Assembly (NCBI GenBank): GCA_903939845.1
Contig: CAJAIJ010000057.1
Location: 172,129-236,128 of the forward strand
Reading direction: 5' to 3'
DNA: 64,000 nucleotides
Source: an uncultured Solirubrobacterales bacterium
GTDB lineage: Bacteria; Actinomycetota; Thermoleophilia; Solirubrobacterales; 70-9
A program made the translations under genes and the position numbers. Under the pieces are notes generated by a model. That model saw only the letters and a list, made by a program, of their open reading frames with translations, searched no databases and was not told the DNA's origin. Positions 1 to 9,195 of the stretch are shown here, in pieces. The first letter of the stretch is position 1. The number at the start of each line of letters is the position of its first letter.

Positions 1-55
1 CTGTAAGCACGACGAACACCGAAACAGCGGCAACCCTGATCCTGCGAACGCTCAA
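1..55 (-). CDS. Possible 5' end of a gene running off the window (partial)
   Basis: Reading the minus strand from a TTG at 55 gives an open frame to the window edge that begins MSVRRIRVAAVSVFVVLT: a basic start followed by a hydrophobic run, like a signal peptide or first membrane segment. A purine-rich stretch (GAAGGGA) lies about 7 nt before the TTG and could be the ribosome binding site. Only 18 residues are visible, so no function can be given. A GTG-started alternative in another frame is also open to the edge but looks less protein-like. Confidence 0.3.
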   Translation of the reverse strand, partial: MSVRRIRVAAVSVFVVLT

Positions 56-438
56 CGGAAAGTCCCTTCGCTCGTTTGCGAACCACGAAGGCGGCGGCTC
101 CCGCAGGACCCTGCCATCCCTCATCCATCCCTTCCCGAAACCTAACAGAGGCCCGGAAGTTGCGCCAAGGGTGCATCTCCGGGGGCCCTGCTGCACTGGT
201 GCATCCCGGTCATTCATCCGACGTCCTGCCGATAATCGTTCGTTCGATGCTCTGCCCGATGACAGGACGGGACCACACTCTTTTCTGGATGCGATCGGCC
301 TGGTGGTGCGAGGACTGTCGCCAGAAGATCGAGTCCTGCTGCGAGGGGGGAGGCTGCCCTTCGATCGCGGAACTCGAGCCAGGGGCAGGAGAGCGGAGCC
401 AGACCGGAAGAGCCGACCTGGCCGCATAGACTGCGGCC
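56..438. other. Intergenic stretch, nothing recognised
   Basis: This 383-base stretch lies upstream of the saccharopine-dehydrogenase-like gene. The ORFs predicted over it (for example 76..429 +) give Cys/Ser/Arg-rich translations with no domain-like pattern and no signal peptide, and they conflict with each other. I see no tRNA fold, strong inverted repeat or array. It probably holds promoters for the genes on both sides. Confidence 0.5.
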
Positions 439-1557
439 ATGGATCTGAAGGAGAAGCAGAAGGGGCCGATCGCGGTCTACGGCGCGACCGGGTTCACCGG
501 GAAGCTGGTCGCACGCGAGCTCGAGAAGGCCGGTGCCGAGTTCATCATCGCCGGTCGCAACCGGGAGAAACTCGATCGGGTCGCATCCGGACTCGAGTCC
601 GATCCGCCGCGAGTCGCCGTTACCGTCGAGGACCGGGAAGGCCTCAGGGAGATGCTCGCCGACTGCTCGACCGTGATCGCCTGCGCCGGACCCTTCACGC
701 TCCACGGCGAGCCCGTCCTCGCCGCAGCAGTCGAGACCGGCACCAACTATCTCGACACGACCGGTGAGCAGCCATTCATCGCGATGGCCTACGACCGGTA
801 TGGCGGCCGGGCCGAGAAAGCCGGCATCGCCGTGATCCCGGGCATGGGGTTCGACTACGTGCCGGGCGACATGATCGCCTCGCTGACCGCGCAGGGCATG
901 GACGGTTTGGACACCGTGCGGCTCGCCTATGCGACCGATTTCCAGATGACTCGCGGAACGATGCTCTCGGCACTGGAGATGATCAAGGGAGGGGATCTCG
1001 AGTGGCGAAACGGGCGACTCGTACCGGCAGACCCGAGCGTGGATCGCGGGAGATTCGATTTCGGATCGCCTCTGGGGGAGGTCCAGATGACCCGCTACCC
1101 GGCCGGCGAACACCTGACGGTCCCCCGTCACATCGAGACCGAGCGGGTCGAGACGATGCTGAGCGCCGGATCGATAGCGCCCGGTGCCCTGGAGAAGGTC
1201 ACGCCGTACGTGGCGAGGCCCCTGGGGGTCCTGATGAGGACCCCGGTCCGAAAGCTCACCGGCAGGCTGGTCGGCCGGCTCCCGGAAGGCCCGACACCGG
1301 AGTCCCGGGCCGTGGCCTCCTTCACGGTCTGCTGTGAAGCGATCGCGGACGGCAGGGTCCATCGGGGACGGATCTCGGGCCGCGACGTCTACGGAATTAC
1401 GGCCGCGTTCATCGTCAAGGGGGCGATCGCGGCAGCTCTGGGCGACATCGAGCGATCGGGCGGCCTCGCACCGTCGGAGGCCTTCGACCCAGCTCTCTTC
1501 CTCGACGGATTCGAGGACTTTTCGCTCGAGTGGTCGGTCGATACCGCGACCTCCTGA
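439..1557 (+). CDS. Saccharopine dehydrogenase-like NAD(P)-binding protein (trans-acting enoyl reductase type)
   Basis: A 372-residue soluble oxidoreductase. The N-terminus has a Rossmann nucleotide-binding loop (GATGFTG, about residues 15-21), followed by AGRNREKL, the usual end of strand 2 in the saccharopine dehydrogenase NADP-binding family. Length and the CAGPFTLHGEPV segment fit the family that includes mycobacterial trans-acting enoyl reductases, which act on lipids, more than true lysine-pathway saccharopine dehydrogenase. No lysine genes are nearby. The ATG start gives the Rossmann loop its normal position. The substrate cannot be told from sequence. The next gene follows after about 100 bases on the same strand and is unrelated. 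Confidence 0.75.
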   Translation: MDLKEKQKGPIAVYGATGFTGKLVARELEKAGAEFIIAGRNREKLDRVASGLESDPPRVAVTVEDREGLREMLADCSTVIACAGPFTLHGEPVLAAAVETGTNYLDTTGEQPFIAMAYDRYGGRAEKAGIAVIPGMGFDYVPGDMIASLTAQGMDGLDTVRLAYATDFQMTRGTMLSALEMIKGGDLEWRNGRLVPADPSVDRGRFDFGSPLGEVQMTRYPAGEHLTVPRHIETERVETMLSAGSIAPGALEKVTPYVARPLGVLMRTPVRKLTGRLVGRLPEGPTPESRAVASFTVCCEAIADGRVHRGRISGRDVYGITAAFIVKGAIAAALGDIERSGGLAPSEAFDPALFLDGFEDFSLEWSVDTATS

Positions 1558-1659
1558 CCGAAGGGAGTCAACCATTCGGGTCCGGGCCCATCGCCGCTCG
1601 ACCCCGAGAGGACTTCTGCGAGGGATGAGGCGCAGCCGTTTCGGCCCTATCCTCGGGAT

Positions 1660-2244
1660 GTGAGCGACGACCGAGGCAGATCGAGTCGGGGCGAGAGGCT
1701 CTTCATCTCCCTGAACCCGCCAGAAGAGGTCCGGACCGCGATCTCGGCTTGGAGTTGGGAGATCGAAGCCTCGATCCAGGGTGCCCGCCCGGTCCACCGT
1801 AACTCGATCCACCTGACACTCGCCTTCCTCGGATACAGGTCCGTTCGGGAGAGGGAAGCGTTGATGCCCGCAATCGGAGAACTCACCGGTCCCTCGGCCC
1901 GGCTTCGAACGGCCGCCCCTGTCTGGCTGCCGCCCCGACGACCGCGGGTCCTCGCGGTCGAGGTCTCGGATCCGGAGGGATCCCTCCGGGCAATCCGTGA
2001 CCAGCTACTGAAGCTGCTCGAAGAGGCAATCGGTTGGAAGCCGGAACGGCCGGACTTCCTGCCTCACCTGACCGCAGTTCGCCTCGGCCGGGGCGTGGAG
2101 GTCGCGAACATCGAGATCTCTCCCCTGCCCGCTCTCTCCTTCGAAGCTCGGGAGGTCGTCCTCTACCGGTCGACTCTCGAACCCTCAGGTGCAAGATACG
2201 AGGTCCTCGGCCGATTCGTTCTGGGTTCGACCGGGGCGGCGTGA
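1660..2244 (+). CDS. 2'-5' RNA ligase / cyclic phosphodiesterase family protein (ThpR-like)
   Basis: A 194-residue protein of the 2H phosphoesterase family, close to the family's usual size. Both signature H-x-T motifs are present: HLTLAF near residue 50 and HLTAVRL near residue 130, which together form the active site that opens 2',3'-cyclic phosphates or joins RNA ends. RLFISLNPPEEV near the start is the typical first strand. The start is a GTG at 1660; the A-T-G overlapping it is out of frame. The physiological substrate of bacterial ThpR proteins is not settled. Nothing in the neighbourhood links it to a pathway. Confidence 0.82.
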   Translation: MSDDRGRSSRGERLFISLNPPEEVRTAISAWSWEIEASIQGARPVHRNSIHLTLAFLGYRSVREREALMPAIGELTGPSARLRTAAPVWLPPRRPRVLAVEVSDPEGSLRAIRDQLLKLLEEAIGWKPERPDFLPHLTAVRLGRGVEVANIEISPLPALSFEAREVVLYRSTLEPSGARYEVLGRFVLGSTGAA

Positions 2245-2317
2245 CCGCTTCCGACCGGTCTCGACAGGGTTACTGTTCTCGAGGGTTCAAAGTGAAAGCC
2301 GACCCTGCCCTAATGGA

Positions 2318-3004
2318 ATGATTGAAACCCGGACCATGGCCGCTCGCACGATCACAGCCTTGCTCGTCTCCTTCGCCTGCCTCGGCCTGAGCGCCTCTGC
2401 CATGGCGGCAGAGATCGCTCGCCCCCTGTTCTGGAAGACGACCGTGAGGATCAAGCCGAACGGTCCCACCGACGGGGTGATACTTGCCGCCGCGAGGTCG
2501 GGTGGTCCGAGCGGCTTCCTGGTGCTGAAGACCCGTGAGGTCGAGGGCCAGGAGTGGCTCGCCCTCAGGATCGGGGAACGCCCGAATGACCGGGTGGGAT
2601 GGGTCCCGGCCTTTCGGGTCGAAGTCATCGAAGCCCGAAACCGGCTCCTGGTCTCGGTGGTGAAAAGGACGATGACGCTGTTCCTGAATGGAAAGGCGGC
2701 CTGGAAGACCCGGGTCATCGTCGGAAAGCCGTCGACACCGACGCCGAGAGGTCTTTTCGCAGTCCACGACTTCTATCGGGTCAATGATGACCTCAGGCCG
2801 TGGGTCGTGGAGACCACGGCTCATTCCGAGGTCCTGATGTCCTTCCTCGGTGGGCCGGCTCGGGTCGCCCTGCATGGACGACACGGGGCGCTTCGTGCGC
2901 CCTGGGGTACCGCCGTCTCGAACGGTTGCATCAGGAGTCCGGACTGGGCCTTGCGCTCGATCCGGAAGCACCTCTCGCCCGGCTCACCGATCGAGATCCG
3001 GTAA
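2318..3004 (+). CDS. Secreted L,D-transpeptidase (YkuD domain)
   Basis: A cell-wall enzyme of the YkuD family, which forms 3-3 peptidoglycan crosslinks or anchors proteins. The C-terminal half starts RNRLLVSVVKRTMTLFLNG, the classical YkuD opening, and ends with the catalytic signature HGRHG...SNGCIR, where Cys is the nucleophile. An N-terminal hydrophobic segment (ITALLVSFACLGLSASAMA) is a signal peptide. About 90 residues between the two probably form an SH3-like wall-binding domain. The ORF track extends upstream to 2189, but ATG 2318 or 2336 puts the signal peptide at the N-terminus; I chose 2318. It stands alone between unlike genes. Confidence 0.85.
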   Translation: MIETRTMAARTITALLVSFACLGLSASAMAAEIARPLFWKTTVRIKPNGPTDGVILAAARSGGPSGFLVLKTREVEGQEWLALRIGERPNDRVGWVPAFRVEVIEARNRLLVSVVKRTMTLFLNGKAAWKTRVIVGKPSTPTPRGLFAVHDFYRVNDDLRPWVVETTAHSEVLMSFLGGPARVALHGRHGALRAPWGTAVSNGCIRSPDWALRSIRKHLSPGSPIEIR

Positions 3005-3025
3005 CGGAACTCGGGACCGGCGGGG

Positions 3026-3634
3026 TCAGCTCGTGATCCGTTCGAACATGTCCCGGAACAGCGCCTCGGCACGATCCTGGGGAAACCGCTCGGGATAGGA
3101 GAACCTCGCGATGTTGATTCCATCGAGGGCGGCCCAGATCTCGTCGACCACATCCTCGGGATCGCGACCCTGCGGGATCCGTCCCTCTTCCTGGGCATCC
3201 CGAACCATCGCCAGATAACCGGGGTGGATTCCGTCCTCTATCTGCTGGACCGTTGCGAGCAGCTCCGGGTCCCTCGGGGCATGGAGGTAGACCTCGTAGA
3301 TGGCCCTGACGAACCCCATCGCCCGATCGCCTTCGATCCTGATCATCCCGGCGAATGCCTCGAACAGCCTCTCGACCGGATCGGGGTCGACCACCTTGTC
3401 TACATCCGGCCAGGCAACCTCATAGGACCTCCTGACCACGGCCTCGATCATCTCCCTGCGGCTGCCGAACTCGTAGGTGAAGGGTGCGGTCGAAGTGCCG
3501 GCCCTCTCGGCCAGGGCCCTGAAAGTGCATGCCTGGTAGCCCTTCTCGGCGATCAACTCGATCGCCAGCTCGACCAAGGCGTCCCGCTTTGCCTCTCGAA
3601 GCTTGGATCTCTTCTGCGAAACGACCGGAGCCAT
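3026..3634 (-). CDS. TetR/AcrR family transcriptional regulator
   Basis: A 202-residue repressor. The N-terminal helix-turn-helix is clear: LVELAIELIAEKGYQACTFRALAERAGTS followed by FGSRREMIEAVV, the standard TetR DNA-binding pattern at about residues 20-65. The C-terminal ligand-binding half is diverged and gives no hint of inducer. The gene diverges from a universal stress protein gene; a 20-base perfect palindrome lies between the two starts, 2 bases upstream of this ATG, so self-regulation and control of the neighbour are likely. Confidence 0.9.
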   Translation of the reverse strand: MAPVVSQKRSKLREAKRDALVELAIELIAEKGYQACTFRALAERAGTSTAPFTYEFGSRREMIEAVVRRSYEVAWPDVDKVVDPDPVERLFEAFAGMIRIEGDRAMGFVRAIYEVYLHAPRDPELLATVQQIEDGIHPGYLAMVRDAQEEGRIPQGRDPEDVVDEIWAALDGINIARFSYPERFPQDRAEALFRDMFERITS

Positions 3635-3636
3635 CT

Positions 3637-3656
3637 GTGTTGTAATTTTACAACAC
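3637..3656. promoter_or_regulatory. Palindromic operator between tetR and usp
   Basis: A perfect inverted repeat with 9-base arms GTGTTGTAA and TTACAACAC around a TT centre. It is AT-rich against a GC-rich background, sits between divergent starts (tetR at 3634, usp at 3686), and has the size and symmetry expected of a TetR-family operator. Its position directly before the tetR start codon suggests autorepression. Confidence 0.72.
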
Positions 3657-3685
3657 GGTTATTCACCGGCTGCCAAGGAGGCAAT

Positions 3686-4543
3686 GTGTTCGAGAAGATC
3701 GTCGTCGGATTCGATGAGAGCCAGGGCTCGAAGGACGCTCTCGCTCTGGCCGCAACGCTCGGTGGCCGTTTTGGATCCGAGATCACCGTCGCCACCGTCG
3801 TCCCGACTCCGATCGGGGGTGCCTTCGCTCCGGCCCTTCCGGCCGACGCCTACACGGTCGTCAAGGCCGAGGCCGAGGCCTCCGCCTCCCGCGCGGCCGG
3901 GGAAGTGGCCGGAACCCCGATCGTCGTCGAGAGCCTCTCCCCCGCCCGCGGACTCGATGAAGTGGTCGAACAGACCGGGGCGGACCTGCTGGTGCTCGGA
4001 TGCGGCAAGGGCGACACCGGCGAAGTTCGAGCCGGGCACAAAGCACGTCACATGCTCCAGGGCGGTACTGCGGCGGTCCTCATGGCCCCGGTCGGCTACG
4101 CCTCCGGTGCTGCTTCTCTGGATCGGGTGGCAGTTGCGGTCGACGGGTCGACCGAATCCGACGAAGCGCTCCGGGCGGCCGCCACCCTGGCAGGAGACGG
4201 TCCGCTCCAGGTCATCTCGGTCGCGACGGACTTCGCCGAATACTGGGGCCACTGGGGTGCCACCTATGCGATGACGGAATTGGCCGAGGCATCGAGGGAG
4301 GCGGCGCAGCACGTGCTCGAAGCAGCCGCAGAGGAGCTGCCGGAAGGAGTCGTCCACGACGACGTCCTGCTGGAGGGCGATGCCGCTGCCGAGCTGATTC
4401 GCCGGTCGCAGCAGGGGATCAACCTCCTCTGCCTCGGGTCCCGGAGCTTCGGGCCATTCCTCAGGGTCCTTCTCGGATCGGTTTCCTCCGATGTCGTGGC
4501 CGGCGCGGGCTGTGCAGTTCTGGTGCTTCCCCGGCCGCTGTAA
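3686..4543 (+). CDS. Universal stress protein, tandem UspA domains
   Basis: A 285-residue protein with two UspA domains of about 140 residues each. The first begins FEKIVVGFDESQGSKDAL; the second begins LDRVAVAVDGSTESDEAL and ends with the ATP-binding pattern G-x2-G-x9-G-S seen in GSRSFGPFLRVLLGS. The equivalent loop in the first domain is degenerate (LGCGKGDTGEV), so only the second may bind ATP. The start is a GTG preceded by AAGGAGG; the ORF track's 3224 start merely reads through antisense of tetR. It is transcribed away from the TetR gene and probably controlled by it. Confidence 0.88.
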   Translation: MFEKIVVGFDESQGSKDALALAATLGGRFGSEITVATVVPTPIGGAFAPALPADAYTVVKAEAEASASRAAGEVAGTPIVVESLSPARGLDEVVEQTGADLLVLGCGKGDTGEVRAGHKARHMLQGGTAAVLMAPVGYASGAASLDRVAVAVDGSTESDEALRAAATLAGDGPLQVISVATDFAEYWGHWGATYAMTELAEASREAAQHVLEAAAEELPEGVVHDDVLLEGDAAAELIRRSQQGINLLCLGSRSFGPFLRVLLGSVSSDVVAGAGCAVLVLPRPL

Positions 4544-4770
4544 TCAATGATTTTCACCCCGCCGGAGTGGTCGACGATTGGTAGAATCGAATTCAATTGA
4601 AGTGTCGTCCACGGGATTCGGGAGACTCACAGGGTGATCTGCCGAATTCGACGGTCGACCGGGATTTGGTCTAGTTTCTGCGAAAGGGATCGTCCCTAAA
4701 GGCATTGGACCGCCGCCCGGGTCGCCCGACCAGTCCACGCAGCATCCGACAGAAAGGTCTCTCAGCTCTT

Positions 4771-5940
4771 ATGACACGCTCAGTCAAGTCGCTCGCACTC
4801 GCGGCCGCAACCGTTCTTCTGGCATCGCTCGTCGTCGCCTGCAGCGACTCCGGTAGCGACTCCTCCGATACCTGGAGGATCGGCCTGGAGGCACCGCTCT
4901 CCGGTGACCTCTCCGTGCTCGGTGACGGAATGCTCAAGGGTGCCCAGATGGCCGCCAACGAGATCAATGAGAGCGGTGGCCTGCTCGATCGGGAAGTCGA
5001 GATCATCCCGATCGATGATGCCGGTGACGCAAAGACCGGCGTGGACGCAGCCAACACCGCGATCGACGAGGGCCTCGACGGCGTCGTCGGCCCTTACAAC
5101 TCGGGTGTGGGCATCGAAACCCTGCCGCTCTACGTCGATGACGGTCTGGTCCCGATCAGGCTCACTTCCGACAACGCGACCGACGGACTCGGCTTCACCC
5201 TCCAGCCGATGACCAACCAGATAGCTCCGGTCGCAGCCGAGGCCATGACCGATTGGCTCGACGCGAAGACCGTCGCGATCGCCTATGACGACACCGAGGC
5301 CTACACCAAGACGATCGCTAAGTCGGTTCGCTCCGACCTCGAGAAGGCCGGAGCCGAGGTCGTCGCTTACGAGGCGATAGAGCCCGGTGCCGATGATTAC
5401 TCGTCCGAGGTAGAGAAGCTGGCTGGCACGGGTGCCGACGTCGTCTACCTCGCCGTCTACTTCCCGGAAGGCGGCCTGATGGCCAAGGCGATGCTCGATC
5501 AGGGCGTATCGGCGGACTGCCTGGCCGACTACGGCTCCTATGACACCGGCTTCATCGAGACCGCCGGCAAGAAGGCCGCCGAGAACTGCCCGGTGATCGG
5601 CGTTCCGGCTCCGTCCGACTTCCCCGGCTCGGCCTCGCTGGTCGACAGCTACCAGAGCGAGTTCGATTCCGAACCCGGCACATGGAGCCCTTACACATAC
5701 GACTCGGTCAACTTCCTCGCCGAGGGAGTGACCGCGGCCGGCTCGTTCGATGCGGCAGCGGTCAAGGCCGAACTCGACAAGGTCGACGGCTGGAAGGGCT
5801 GGACCGGCTCGGTGACGATCGATGCCGAGACCGGCAACCGCGACCCGGCTACGGTCGTCGTGGTCGAGACCGATGCCGAAGGTGCCTTCACGGTCGACCA
5901 GGAGTGGTCGAAGGCCGTTGGCGCCCCGTACACGAAGTAG
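4771..5940 (+). CDS. Branched-chain amino-acid-type ABC transporter substrate-binding lipoprotein
   Basis: A 389-residue type I periplasmic-binding protein (LivJ/LivK, Peripla_BP_6 family). The signal peptide ends in a lipobox LVVAC (lipid-anchored Cys about residue 24). The mature start WRIGLEAPLSGDLSVLGDGMLKGAQMAANEIN is the standard opening of this family, and DYGSYDTGF and WSPYTYDSVN fit its second lobe. No permease or ATPase genes are nearby, so this is an orphan binding protein, either serving a transporter elsewhere or acting as a sensor. ATG 4771 is chosen because the signal peptide starts there. A strong hairpin follows the stop. Confidence 0.85.
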   Translation: MTRSVKSLALAAATVLLASLVVACSDSGSDSSDTWRIGLEAPLSGDLSVLGDGMLKGAQMAANEINESGGLLDREVEIIPIDDAGDAKTGVDAANTAIDEGLDGVVGPYNSGVGIETLPLYVDDGLVPIRLTSDNATDGLGFTLQPMTNQIAPVAAEAMTDWLDAKTVAIAYDDTEAYTKTIAKSVRSDLEKAGAEVVAYEAIEPGADDYSSEVEKLAGTGADVVYLAVYFPEGGLMAKAMLDQGVSADCLADYGSYDTGFIETAGKKAAENCPVIGVPAPSDFPGSASLVDSYQSEFDSEPGTWSPYTYDSVNFLAEGVTAAGSFDAAAVKAELDKVDGWKGWTGSVTIDAETGNRDPATVVVVETDAEGAFTVDQEWSKAVGAPYTK

Positions 5941-5952
5941 AGGTAATGCGGC

Positions 5953-5983
5953 CACGGACCGGGGGCACATCCCCCGGTCCGTG
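5953..5983 (+). terminator. GC-rich hairpin after the binding-protein gene
   Basis: Perfect 13-base arms (CACGGACCGGGGG and CCCCCGGTCCGTG) around a 5-base loop, starting 12 bases after the stop codon at 5940. There is no T run after it, so it may end transcription weakly or stabilise the 3' end, which would leave some read-through into the next gene (start 6007). Confidence 0.6.
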
Positions 5984-6006
5984 ACTCGTCGAGCAGGGCC
6001 TGAACG

Positions 6007-7125
6007 TTGACCGGGGACACCGCCGAAGGAGGCGATGGCAAGGACGTCCCACGTTCCCTGAGGAGCCGGATCACGGGGGCACTCTCCTCCAATCCGGTGC
6101 GCCCGGCCTGGGGGCTGTCGATCGGAGGACTCGTCGGCGGGGGCCTGGGGTTCGGATTGGGCAGCCTCGTTCTGCCGATCGAGGCCGCGGTCGGAGCCGG
6201 TGTCACCGGGATCCTGGTGACCGCAATCGGACTCGCGACCCCCAGGGGGCTGCGCTCGAAGTTCACCCCTCTCACCGGTCTGATCGTCCTGGTCGCCCTG
6301 CTCCTGGCCCACCTCTCGACCGGGAGCCCGCTGGTTGCCGGCCTGGCCATGGCCCTGGTGATGTTCGTTTCGGCGCTAAGCGTCGCCGGGGGAAAGGCCG
6401 TCGCCGTGATCGGGACCGTCCTCGGCACGGCCTACTTCATCCCGGCCGTGGTCGGCTATACGGCCGACCTTTCGACGCTCGAGACCGTGCTTCAGGGAAT
6501 CTTCGGTATCGCCGCCGGTCTGGTGACGGTCGCCCTGCTCGCCCGATTCGTCAAACCTCTCGAGACCCCCGCAAAGCCGCAACCGGGCGGGACAGGCGAT
6601 GGGGCGACTGGTGCCGGCCCCCTGCACCTGATGCTCGCGGCGGCCGGAACCCGCTCGCCGTTGCGGGCCTATGCGGTCCGAAGGGCGATCGTGATCGGTC
6701 TTGCTGTCGGTGTCTACCAGGCATCAGGGAGCCACAATGTCTTCTGGGTCGCCCTGACGCTCTTCGCCGTCCTCAGTCCGGACGAGTCCTCGACCTGGGG
6801 GAAGGCATTGAGCCGCTCGGTCGGCACGATCGCCGGGGCACTGCTGCTGGGTGCGCTCGCACAGGTCCTCGAGCCCCAGATCGTGATCGGGATCGGAGTG
6901 GCCGCCCTGATCGTCGGCATCAGCTTCATGAAGCGAAACTACGCCGTCTATTCGGCCGGCATGGCGATGCTCATCGTGGCCCTGTTCGGGGCGAGCGACG
7001 ACCAGTTCTTCGCGTGGGCCGAACTCCGGATCCTCGACACCATCATCGGCGTCACGATCGCGATCGCCTCGCTGTACCTGCTCCCCTATCGAGACCACGA
7101 CGGGCCCGAAGAGGCGACCACCTAG
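6007..7125 (+). CDS. FUSC-like integral membrane protein
   Basis: A 372-residue protein with two blocks of hydrophobic helices separated by a hydrophilic linker (about residues 180-215). The second block carries RRAIVIGLAVGVYQ, FWVALTLFAVLSP and a KRNYAVY segment, the layout of the fusaric acid resistance (FUSC)/aromatic-acid exporter-like family. It starts with TTG. A paralogue of similar length and architecture lies at 52995..54176 with the same VFWV...P and RR/KRxYxxY patterns. Substrate unknown; export of small organic acids is a family-level guess. It faces the thioredoxin-like gene tail to tail. Confidence 0.65.
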   Translation: MTGDTAEGGDGKDVPRSLRSRITGALSSNPVRPAWGLSIGGLVGGGLGFGLGSLVLPIEAAVGAGVTGILVTAIGLATPRGLRSKFTPLTGLIVLVALLLAHLSTGSPLVAGLAMALVMFVSALSVAGGKAVAVIGTVLGTAYFIPAVVGYTADLSTLETVLQGIFGIAAGLVTVALLARFVKPLETPAKPQPGGTGDGATGAGPLHLMLAAAGTRSPLRAYAVRRAIVIGLAVGVYQASGSHNVFWVALTLFAVLSPDESSTWGKALSRSVGTIAGALLLGALAQVLEPQIVIGIGVAALIVGISFMKRNYAVYSAGMAMLIVALFGASDDQFFAWAELRILDTIIGVTIAIASLYLLPYRDHDGPEEATT

Positions 7126-7134
7126 ATCGGCTCG

Positions 7135-7701
7135 TTACCGGGCTTCCCCCGTCTTCCATTTGATCGAGCAACCGAGACTCGGCACCTGCGGTTCCGGGAC
7201 CGGCTCGCCGGCCAGGATCGCCCTCACGGCCCGGTCGAGGTCGAAGCCGGTAGCGGGACCGCCGCTGCCCGGCCGGGTGGCATCGAACTGCCCCCGGTAG
7301 GCAAGCTCGCGATCGGCACCGAAGACGAAGAGGTCCGGGGTGCAGGTCGCACCGTAGGCCTTCGCAACCGACTGGTCCTCGTCGACCAGGTAGGGGAATC
7401 GGTAGCCGTGAAAGGCCGACTCCCTCTCCATTGCCTCGGGCGAGTCGTCCCGGTAGGCAGCAGCATCGTTCGAGTTGATCGCAAACACGGCCGCGCCGCT
7501 GTCGATCAGCCCCGAAGTCACACCGGCCAGGGCCGGTGCGATGTGCTTGACATAGGGACAGTGGTTGCAGATGAATGCGACCACCACGGCGCCGGCTTCA
7601 CCGGCGTCGGCCAGTGAGTGGACTGCTCCCGAGGGATCCGGCAACGAGAACTCCGGAGCCGGAGTTCCCAGCGGCATCATGCTCGACTCTACGGCGGGCA
7701 T
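7135..7701 (-). CDS. Thioredoxin-fold (AhpC/TSA-Redoxin) protein with NHCPYV motif
   Basis: A 188-residue cytoplasmic redoxin. It opens with GTPAPEFSLPD, typical of peroxiredoxin-like domains, and has FICNHCPYVKHIAP, the C-x2-C signature of a widespread thioredoxin-like subfamily with uncharacterised roles. TCTPDLFVF is the cis-Pro region. No signal peptide is seen. The start lies 21 bases downstream of the TrpB2-like gene's stop, so the two are likely co-transcribed. An internal ATG at residue 8 or 9 is an alternative start. Probable role: thiol-disulfide exchange or peroxide reduction. Confidence 0.78.
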   Translation of the reverse strand: MPAVESSMMPLGTPAPEFSLPDPSGAVHSLADAGEAGAVVVAFICNHCPYVKHIAPALAGVTSGLIDSGAAVFAINSNDAAAYRDDSPEAMERESAFHGYRFPYLVDEDQSVAKAYGATCTPDLFVFGADRELAYRGQFDATRPGSGGPATGFDLDRAVRAILAGEPVPEPQVPSLGCSIKWKTGEAR

Positions 7702-7722
7702 ATCCGAACCACCTTCAGTTCC

Positions 7723-9084
7723 TCAGGCGACCGACGGGGCTTCGGGGAGCGCCGCCAGAGCCCGCTCCATCTCGGCCTCGGAGAACTCCAGATCCTCGAG
7801 CTCGCCCGACATGAACGCCTGGTAGGCGGCCAGGTCGAGGTGGCCGTGGCCGCAGAGGTTGAACAGGATCACCCTCTCTTCACCGGCCTGCTTGGCGGCC
7901 TCGGCCTCGTTGAAGACGGCCCGGATCGCGTGGGTCGGCTCGGGCGCCGGAATGATTCCCTCGGCCCGGGCGAAGGTGACTGCGGCCTCGAAGGCCTCGG
8001 TCTGGGGAATGGCCTCGGCATCGATCAGACCCTCCTTGACCAGAGCGCAGAGAATCGGTGCGTCACCGTGGTAACGGAGTCCACCGGCATGGACCGGCGG
8101 CGGCACGAAGTCGTGGCCCAGGGTGTACATCGGCATCAGCGGGGTCATGCCGACCGTGTCGCCGAAGTCGTAGGCGTAGACCCCCTTGGTCAAGGTCGGA
8201 CAGGCCGCCGGCTCGACCGCCAGGAACCTCGTGTCGAGGCCCTCCTTCAGCTTCTTCCTCAGGAGCGGGAATGCGATGCCGGCGAAGTTTGAACCGCCAC
8301 CGACGCACCCGATCACGACGTCCGGATATTCCCCGGCCATCTCGAGCTGGGCGATCGCTTCGTCACCGATCACGGTCTGGTGCAGGCAGACGTGGTTGAG
8401 AACCGAGCCGAGCGCGTACTTGGTGTCCTCGCTGCCGGCGGCCACCTCGACGGCCTCAGAGATCGCTATGCCGAGACTTCCCGTGGTGTGCTCGGCCTGG
8501 GAGCGACCGGCTTCGGTCAGATCCGAAGGACTGCGGTGGACGTTGGCCCCCCAGGTCTCCATCATCGCCCGGCGATAGGGCTTGTGGTCGTAGGAGACGC
8601 CGACCATGAACACCTCGCAGTCGAGGCCGAACATCTCGCAGGCGAAGGCGAGTGAGGAGCCCCACTGCCCGGCACCGGTCTCTGTCGCGAGCTTCTTGAC
8701 GCCCTCCTTCGCGTTGTAGAAAGCCTGCGGGACTGCGGTGTTCGGCTTGTGGGAGCCCGAAGGCGAGACGCCTTCGTACTTGTAGTAGATGTGAGCCGGG
8801 GTGTCGAGCGCCTTCTCCAGGCGGGTCGCCCTCATCAGCGGGGTCGGACGCCACAGCCGGTATGCCTCACGGACCTCCTCGGGGATCTCGATGTTCGGAT
8901 CCATCGAGACTTCCTGCTCGATCAGGGCCATCGGGAAGAGCGGCGCCAGGTCCTCCGGTGCGAGGGGCTGGCCGGTCCCGGGATTGAGCGGTGGCAGCGG
9001 TTCTCCCGGGAGGTCGGCAGCGATGTTCGTCCACTGCTCGGGGATCTTCGACTCGTCCATCAGGAACTTGTGCTGCTCGGCCAT
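7723..9084 (-). CDS. trpB2: TrpB2-type tryptophan synthase beta-like PLP enzyme
   Basis: A 453-residue fold-type II PLP enzyme. GSHKPNTA around residues 111-118 holds the PLP-binding lysine (K113), and [11 protein letters not shown] is the phosphate-binding loop. The N-terminal extension and the [13 protein letters not shown] segment match the TrpB2 subfamily, which is found without a trpA partner and makes tryptophan from indole plus serine. No trpA or other trp genes are here. I moved the start from 9126 to the ATG at 9084, which is preceded by GAGGAGGAGAAGAGA. It is the third gene in line after heliorhodopsin and photolyase, with a 111-base gap to the latter. Confidence 0.85.
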   Translation of the reverse strand: MAEQHKFLMDESKIPEQWTNIAADLPGEPLPPLNPGTGQPLAPEDLAPLFPMALIEQEVSMDPNIEIPEEVREAYRLWRPTPLMRATRLEKALDTPAHIYYKYEGVSPSGSHKPNTAVPQAFYNAKEGVKKLATETGAGQWGSSLAFACEMFGLDCEVFMVGVSYDHKPYRRAMMETWGANVHRSPSDLTEAGRSQAEHTTGSLGIAISEAVEVAAGSEDTKYALGSVLNHVCLHQTVIGDEAIAQLEMAGEYPDVVIGCVGGGSNFAGIAFPLLRKKLKEGLDTRFLAVEPAACPTLTKGVYAYDFGDTVGMTPLMPMYTLGHDFVPPPVHAGGLRYHGDAPILCALVKEGLIDAEAIPQTEAFEAAVTFARAEGIIPAPEPTHAIRAVFNEAEAAKQAGEERVILFNLCGHGHLDLAAYQAFMSGELEDLEFSEAEMERALAALPEAPSVA

Positions 9085-9195
9085 TCTCTTCTCCTCCTCG
9101 TCGTATCCGCAGATCGTCGAACGCAACCGTGAAAGCCCGAAGCAGTCTAGTGGTCCGGGGCCGGTTCGCCACCCCGCAACTTGGGGGATTCGGAC

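Noticed and set aside
76-429. 117-residue plus-strand ORF
   Set aside because: Composition unlike a protein, no start signal, overlaps conflicting ORFs; left as intergenic.
214-1812. 532-residue minus-strand ORF
   Set aside because: Antisense shadow of the saccharopine-dehydrogenase-like gene; Arg/Asp-rich translation with no domain, and GC bias fits the plus-strand gene. The same holds for 4780..6312, 16638..17564, 17933..20194, 22687..24138, 25786..28119 and 30897..32648.
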